The notes under the pieces: model-generated
What the model saw: the letters and a program-made list of their open reading frames with translations, nothing else
What the model was told of the DNA's origin: nothing
Database searches by the model: none
Program-made: the position numbers and the translations under genes
Assembly (NCBI RefSeq): GCF_000148645.1
Contig: NC_014541.1
Span: 1,426,001-1,490,000, forward strand
Source of the DNA: Ferrimonas balearica DSM 9799
Lineage (GTDB): Bacteria; Pseudomonadota; Gammaproteobacteria; Enterobacterales; Shewanellaceae
Direction: 5' to 3'
Length of the DNA: 64,000 nucleotides
Shown here: one piece after another, positions 59,185 to 64,000 of the stretch
How positions within the stretch are numbered: position 1 is the first letter of the stretch
Layout of the letters: the number at the start of each line of letters is the position of its first letter

Positions 59185-61173
59185 TCAAAGGTGGATCATG
59201 GTGCGATAATGCTCAATGAGCTGCGCGCGCCGGAGTGCGGCTTCCCTTTCATCGCCCTGGGCTATCGCCTCCAGCATCCGGGTTTCCACTTGCCTGATTT
59301 GGTCGCAGAGCTGATGCAGGTTCTGACACTGTGCCGGAGCCATCAGTGGCTGCTCGTGTGGATTGGGGGCCAGCATCTCGTCATCATCAAGGATTTTTCG
59401 GCTCGGGGTTTGCGGCGTAATGCCGTTGGTCTGATTGTAACGCTGTTGGCGGGTGCGACGCTCCCGGGTCTGATCGATCGCCTGCTGCATCGCATCGGTC
59501 GTCTTGTCACCATAGAGAATCGCCATTCCGTCGGCATTACGTGCGGCGCGGCCGATGGTTTGCAGCAGCGCCGCTTCGCTGCGCAGGAAACCGGCTTTAT
59601 CCGCATCAAAGATCGCCACCAAGGAAACCTCGGGCAGATCCAGCCCCTCCCGAAGCAGGTTGATGCCGATCAGCACATCGTAAACGCCCCGCCGCAGATC
59701 CTTCAGGATGGCAACCCGGTCCGCCGTCACGATGTCTGAGTGGAGATAGTGGGCTTTGATGCCAGCCTGCTTCAACTGCTCGGTCAGCGCTTCCGCACTG
59801 GCTTTGGTCAGGGTGGTGATCAGGGTGCGACGATCATGAGCGATGCGTCGCCTGATTTCGTTTTGCACGTCCGTCATTTGATCACCCTTGGGGCGCACCT
59901 CAACCACAGGGTCCAGCAAGCCGGTGGGGCGGATGATCTGTTCAACCGGCTCTGTGACGGAGCGCCGTAACTCATACTCACCCGGTGTAGCGGAAACAAA
60001 CAGTGTTTGCGGTTTGATCGATTCGAACTCGGCAAAGGTCAGGGGGCGGTTGTCCAGTGAAGAGGGCAACCGGAAGCCATAGTCGATCAGCGTTTGTTTG
60101 CGCGCGGCGTCGCCCCGTTGCATGGCACCAATTTGCGGCACCATCACATGGGACTCATCGATCATCAGTACGCCGTTTTTCGGCAGATAGTCCAGCAGGG
60201 TGGTGGGCGGGCGGTTGGGGTCCCGCTCATTGAGATAGCGGGTGTAGTTTTCCATTCCGGAGCAGTATCCCTGTTGCGCCATGTCCTCCAGATCCAGCCG
60301 GACACGCTCTTCCAACCGACCCGCCTCGGTAAACTGATGCTGCGCGCGAAGCGCGTTGAGGCGGTCTATCAACTCCGACTCAATGGCGGGCAGCGCCTGT
60401 TGGATCCGATCCTGGGGGACGGCATACAGGGTTTTGGGTGATACCCGGTATTCGCTTAACGGGCCGAGTAATGTATCGGAAGCGGGCTCCAGGCGCTGAA
60501 GTGACACCAGTGTGTCGTTCTCTATCTGTAAGCGGATGGCGTCGTGGTCAGAGTCGGCGGGAAAGATATCGATACCCCGGGCGTCCGCCCGATAGGTGGC
60601 AGGGCTGATCTTCTTATCACTGCGCTGATACTGCAGCCGCGCCAATTGGCTGAACAGCGATTCTGGCTCAAGTTTCTGCTGTGGCTCGAGATGGATCTGC
60701 ATCGCCCGATACTGGTTGGGATCGCCCAGGCCATAAATGGAAGAAACCGAAGCAATGACCACCACGTCCGGGCGCTCAATCAACGCTTTGGTGGTGGCCA
60801 GGCGCAGCCTTTCCAGTCGGGCGTTGACGGAAGCATCCTTGCGAATAAACGTGTCGCTGGCAGGCAGGTAAACCTCCGGCTGATAGTAGTCGTAATAGGA
60901 GACGAAAAAGTGCACCGCATTGTCGGGGAAGAAGCCCAGCATCTCCTCATACAGTTGAGCCGCGAGGGTTTTGTTGTGGGCGAGAATCAGCGTTGGCCGC
61001 TTAAGCCGGGCAATCAGGCTGGCCATGGTGTAGGTCTTACCTGAACCGGTGACCCCTTTCAGTATCTGATGGCTATGGCCGGCCTCAAACCCCTGTACCA
61101 GGCGGGCGATCGCCTGAGGTTGGTCGCCGGATGGCGGGAAACGGCTGTGAAGCGTAAATGCACCTTTCGCCAT
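59185..61173 (-). CDS. uvrB: UvrABC excinuclease subunit B
   Basis: 662 residues (E. coli 673). Walker A GVTGSGKTYTMA, the damage-verifying beta-hairpin FVSYYDYYQPEVYLP, helicase motifs LMIDESHVMVPQ, TLTKASAEALTEQL and LREGLDLPEVSLVAIFDADK...QTIGRAARN, and a C-terminal UVR motif for UvrC contact. It verifies damage with UvrA and recruits UvrC for nucleotide excision repair. No LexA box (CTGT-N8-ACAG) was found by eye upstream, unlike E. coli uvrB. Confidence 0.97.
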   Translation of the reverse strand: MAKGAFTLHSRFPPSGDQPQAIARLVQGFEAGHSHQILKGVTGSGKTYTMASLIARLKRPTLILAHNKTLAAQLYEEMLGFFPDNAVHFFVSYYDYYQPEVYLPASDTFIRKDASVNARLERLRLATTKALIERPDVVVIASVSSIYGLGDPNQYRAMQIHLEPQQKLEPESLFSQLARLQYQRSDKKISPATYRADARGIDIFPADSDHDAIRLQIENDTLVSLQRLEPASDTLLGPLSEYRVSPKTLYAVPQDRIQQALPAIESELIDRLNALRAQHQFTEAGRLEERVRLDLEDMAQQGYCSGMENYTRYLNERDPNRPPTTLLDYLPKNGVLMIDESHVMVPQIGAMQRGDAARKQTLIDYGFRLPSSLDNRPLTFAEFESIKPQTLFVSATPGEYELRRSVTEPVEQIIRPTGLLDPVVEVRPKGDQMTDVQNEIRRRIAHDRRTLITTLTKASAEALTEQLKQAGIKAHYLHSDIVTADRVAILKDLRRGVYDVLIGINLLREGLDLPEVSLVAIFDADKAGFLRSEAALLQTIGRAARNADGMAILYGDKTTDAMQQAIDQTRERRTRQQRYNQTNGITPQTPSRKILDDDEMLAPNPHEQPLMAPAQCQNLHQLCDQIRQVETRMLEAIAQGDEREAALRRAQLIEHYRTMIHL

Positions 61174-61536
61174 ATCGAATCTCGCTGTGGATTCCGGGGA
61201 GTCTCCCGGTCAGATAAAAGCCTGCAGCTTGCCGCACGCGCTCCGTCGGCGTGGAACCTCGACCGATGCTTCATCTTAGTTCATCCCCAGGGGCGCCCGT
61301 TGAACCCGCCCTTTGAGCGGTAATTTATCCCCCTTCTCCCGTGCGCTGCGCCGTAAGCCATATCGCGTAGCCTGAGCTTCAGTCCACAGCGCGTGGCAAA
61401 CCTGCGTGGGAAAACCAGAGCGGCATCGCCGAACGGGAAAGAGCGGCCGGCTCACACCATCGTGTTTTGATAAACAGGTGGTTGGCTGGTAATTTCCGAC
61501 AAGCTCAGATTCGAACAACCACAAGGAGGTGGTGTG
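61174..61536. other. Intergenic region upstream of uvrB and the lipoprotein gene
   Basis: A 363-bp divergent region without a credible gene. No LexA operator, riboswitch or clear promoter was recognised. Confidence 0.4.
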
Positions 61537-61977
61537 ATGGAGTCGATGGTTCGGGTCCTGGTTGGACTGTTTTTGCTGTTTGCTTTGGTTTCAAGTTGCA
61601 GCGGTTTACTGTCCGATGGTGAAGTGGTGCATGCCCAGTCCTCTCCCCAGGGGCGCTATACGGCGCAGGTGCTGGAAAAGGAATACGGTATCGGTCTGGA
61701 CGTGCGTGGGAAGGTGACGCTGGTGGACCATCAACTGGCGCGAAGGTCACAGGAGATCGTGCGCTTTTCCGGGCCGCTGGCACAGAGCGGCCTGGTGATG
61801 GAATGGCGTGATGAAAGCCACCTGATTATTCATCTGGATAGCGTGGATGTCATCAAGGCCAGCAGCGATAAGCCATTCGGGGGTGGAGTTCGCGTCAGCT
61901 TTGTGGCGGGTCTCGACGCTTTTCGTGAGTTGGGGTTGGAACATCCACTTGATGCGTCTCGAAAGGAGATTCCGTAA
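61537..61977 (+). CDS. Hypothetical lipoprotein or secreted protein
   Basis: 146 residues from ATG at 61537, preceded by a perfect AAGGAGGT at 61523-61530. A hydrophobic signal ends in LVSSCSG, a probable lipobox. The mature part begins HAQSSPQGRYTAQVLEKEYG, reminiscent of small periplasmic proteins that report on cell content (SPDGKY-type strands), with a beta-rich middle (LIIHLDSVDVI). The family is not certain. Confidence 0.72.
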   Translation: MESMVRVLVGLFLLFALVSSCSGLLSDGEVVHAQSSPQGRYTAQVLEKEYGIGLDVRGKVTLVDHQLARRSQEIVRFSGPLAQSGLVMEWRDESHLIIHLDSVDVIKASSDKPFGGGVRVSFVAGLDAFRELGLEHPLDASRKEIP

Positions 61978-62005
61978 TTTGGGCGCCTTTTGGTGCCGGG
62001 TATTT

Positions 62006-62015
62006 CCCCCCCCCC
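62006..62015. repeat. Homopolymer tract of ten C
   Basis: Ten consecutive C in the 302-bp gap after the lipoprotein gene. Such tracts slip easily; it could affect a promoter or be a sequencing weak spot. The rest of the 61978-62279 gap shows no gene. Confidence 0.75.
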
Positions 62016-62279
62016 GGACAACTGCAGAGCCGCCATTGAGCCGGAGCGGCTTATCCCGCCAGCCAAACGGCGCTGCCTGCCAACAGAATTTGCCTCAATG
62101 ACTGCCTTTTGAGGTCGAGTCAAATGGTGTTGGCGGGACTGAATTTAACGCATTGATCAGGCAGGGCTTGCTTGCTACCTTAGCCGCCAACCACTCCGAT
62201 AGTTTGTTGGGGCACGTGGCAGACCGAACACAGAAATCTCTGCGTAAACGGCGCCGTTGCGGGCTCGGCAAGGTCTTGC

Positions 62280-63680
62280 ATGATTACCTACAGAACCCAG
62301 TTTCCGCTCAACCCCGAACACCATATCCACCGCGTCCTTGATGCTGGCCGGGTCTGGATAGCGAACAGCCCCCATTACGCGTTATCCGGCGTGTTAGCCG
62401 GGGATCCAGAGATTGTTGATGGCACCCGGTTCAGCCTCGACGATGAGTCCATGACGTTCCGTCACTATGAGGCAGATGAGCAACTGGCGTCGTTTCGGTT
62501 TGAGGTGTCGGATTCCAGTGGGGTGCGCTGGGTCACCGAGGTGGCCGCAGTAAAGCAGGACGACAAGATGTCGGTCTCCATCCAGTTGAGTGCCGATGCC
62601 GAACAGCCGCTGGAGAAGCTTGGGCAGGGAAAGGCCCCCTACATCGTCAAGGTACTGCTGCGCGACATCGGCGGTGGCAAAGATGGCGCGCTGACGGTAT
62701 CCGACCGCCCCTATTACCTGGATGAGGACGAGGTGGCCCTGGCGGCCAGCCTGATCAACGGCACCGCACAGTGCCAGTTGCCCATCGTCTACGTCAGTGC
62801 CAATAACGACAACAGCGCTCACGTCCATGCCAGCCAGCTGGCCGGGTGGCTGGCCGGTATGGCCCACGTCATCGTTGAGCCCAGCCGGGATTTTTCTTTC
62901 CGATTGATGCCCCAGGTGTACAACGAAAACGCCTACGGCGGTGCGGTGGCCATCTACTGGCCCGATGGCATGGGCAAGTGGTCGTTTATGCCGGTGAACC
63001 AGTATGCCGACCCCAAGGTGATGCAGGGCGCCATCACGGCCAAACTGCGCAACTCCTTGTTGTACCAGCGTCTCAAATCGCAGTGCCGCTGGGGTTACAT
63101 CCAGGAGAAAGTGGCTAAGGCGAAGCTGGAAGCACTCAAAGCCTCCGGTTCCGATCAGGTGGCGGATTATATCGAGCTGTTTGATAACGAGATTGCCGCC
63201 AAGGATGAGGAGATCCACCGTCTGGAGTCTGAGATCGCCCGACTGAAATACGGCAGCTTTAACCGCTCTGACAACCCGATTCAGGACGGCGCGATTGCGT
63301 TGATCTCTGGGGAGCCCGATCTGTACCAGGCCGAGCGGCTGGCACTGGTGATGGAGGCTCTGGTAGCGGCACGGGATTCCGCGGAGCCCCACAGCCGACG
63401 CAGCGACATCCTCTCCGACCTGATTGAGCAGAATTGCAGTAACGGCGAGCGGGAGTCGATCCTGACTACCCTCAAAGCGCAGCTGCGGGCCTACAAATCG
63501 ATGTCCTCCGCCACCCGACAGAGCCTGGAGGGGTTGGGCTTTGCAGTGTATGAAGATGGCAAGCATTACAAGCTGATCTTCCGGGGGGATGAGCGCTACT
63601 CCTTTACCCTGGCCAAGACCGGCAGCGACTTCCGGGGTGGCCTTAACTCCTACTCCGACCTGAAAAAACGGCTGTTCTGA
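62280..63680 (+). CDS. Unrecognised 466-residue protein with coiled coil and HicA-like C-terminus
   Basis: AAGG lies 6 nt before the ATG. Residues 1-150 are a beta-rich domain; about 160-240 hold a conserved-looking block (IVYVSANNDNSAH, AGMAHVIVEPSRDFSF, NAYGGAVAIYWPDG); about 270-325 form a coiled coil; the last ~50 residues (YEDGKHYKLIFRGDERYSF, then KTGSDFRGGLN) resemble the HicA/dsRBD-like fold found at the ends of some defence-associated proteins. No signal peptide. Composition matches the backbone, so it is not obviously acquired. Function is unknown; a nucleic-acid-binding or defence role is only a guess. Confidence 0.72.
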   Translation: MITYRTQFPLNPEHHIHRVLDAGRVWIANSPHYALSGVLAGDPEIVDGTRFSLDDESMTFRHYEADEQLASFRFEVSDSSGVRWVTEVAAVKQDDKMSVSIQLSADAEQPLEKLGQGKAPYIVKVLLRDIGGGKDGALTVSDRPYYLDEDEVALAASLINGTAQCQLPIVYVSANNDNSAHVHASQLAGWLAGMAHVIVEPSRDFSFRLMPQVYNENAYGGAVAIYWPDGMGKWSFMPVNQYADPKVMQGAITAKLRNSLLYQRLKSQCRWGYIQEKVAKAKLEALKASGSDQVADYIELFDNEIAAKDEEIHRLESEIARLKYGSFNRSDNPIQDGAIALISGEPDLYQAERLALVMEALVAARDSAEPHSRRSDILSDLIEQNCSNGERESILTTLKAQLRAYKSMSSATRQSLEGLGFAVYEDGKHYKLIFRGDERYSFTLAKTGSDFRGGLNSYSDLKKRLF

Positions 63681-63697
63681 CGGCCGGAGCGGACAAC

Positions 63698-63726
63698 AAA
63701 AAGGGCAGCCATCGGGCTGCCCTTTT
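63698..63726 (+). terminator. Intrinsic terminator, probably bidirectional
   Basis: AAAAGGGCAGCC-ATC-GGGCTGCCCTTTT between the 466-residue gene and mog. Confidence 0.9.
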
Positions 63727-63742
63727 GCGTGATAACGCGAGC

Positions 63743-64000
63743 TTACTTGGCCTTGGGGCGGAACGGCTTGATCACCGCTTCGTCGCACTCCAGGAACGGG
63801 CCTTCCATCAGGTCGATGCAGTAGGGGATGGCGGGGAACACTGCGTCCAGACACTCGCGGATCGATTTCGGCTTGCCCGGCAGGTTGACGATCAGGGTAT
63901 CGCTGCGCAGGCCTGCGGTCTGGCGGGACAGGATGGCGGTAGGCACAAACTTCAGGGATTCGGTCCGCATCAGCTCGCCAAAGCCCGGCATCATGCGGTC
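63743..64000 (-). CDS. mog: Molybdopterin adenylyltransferase Mog, C-terminal part (cut by window edge)
   Basis: The frame runs off the right edge with the N-terminus missing. The visible ~85 residues (RMMPGFGELMRTESLKFVP, TAILSRQTAG, LIVNLPGKPKSIRECLDAV, IPYCIDLMEGP) match the C-terminal half of E. coli Mog, which adenylates molybdopterin before molybdenum insertion. Confidence 0.93.
   Translation of the reverse strand, partial: DRMMPGFGELMRTESLKFVPTAILSRQTAGLRSDTLIVNLPGKPKSIRECLDAVFPAIPYCIDLMEGPFLECDEAVIKPFRPKAK

Noticed and set aside
61174-61300. LexA box upstream of uvrB
   Set aside because: Searched by eye for CTGT-N8-ACAG; none found with acceptable match.

Overview
The window looks like chromosome from a marine gammaproteobacterium of the Alteromonadales/Shewanella-Ferrimonas type. 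That is an inference from gene content (dapA-bamC, ZrgA-like zinc module, DUF2897, recC-recB-recD, BCCT, SslE-like protease) and from a uniformly G+C-rich backbone. No rRNA, tRNA or CRISPR array was seen. Two stretches are visibly more A+T-rich and look acquired: about 1-4950 and about 51400-54380.

Layout. 1-4000: the 3' part of an alpha-fimbria (CS1/CFA-like) operon with usher, chaperone and a putative tip adhesin. 4010-4900: a scar of three broken insertion sequences (IS200-, IS5- and IS3-type). 5031-8730: a leftward zinc-related ABC module, preceded by a decayed, internally deleted copy of its own permease gene. 8735-11911: bcp and gcvR (leftward), dapA and bamC (rightward). 12113-26530: two adaptor + RND efflux pairs enclosing an MFS exporter, a leucine-rich lipoprotein, a symporter/solute-binding fusion and a BshA-like glycosyltransferase. 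26661-29371: small envelope proteins, a beta-barrel and a cysteine hydrolase. 29734-38882: recC-recB-recD with overlapping genes, followed by REP-like repeats and an exact duplication of the recD 3' end. 39451-48668: YjjG phosphatase, a giant SslE/AcfD-like M60 lipoprotein, a VOC protein and a MacAB-like export operon. 49273-51300: dcp. 51400-54380: a repeat-bounded insert with a miniature secreted RHS protein, a two-TM partner (candidate immunity protein) and a RAYT-type Y1 transposase. 54487-64000: an Arg/Glu/Ala-rich coiled-coil protein, a MAPEG protein, guanine deaminase, a BCCT carrier with a long coiled-coil tail, uvrB, a lipoprotein, an unrecognised 466-residue protein, and the C-terminus of mog at the right edge.

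The most interesting parts are the RHS/two-TM pair with its flanking repeats, the recD-tail duplication among REP-like units, the microhomology-deleted permease copy, the BshA-like glycosyltransferase in a proteobacterium, and the carrier/binding-protein fusion.
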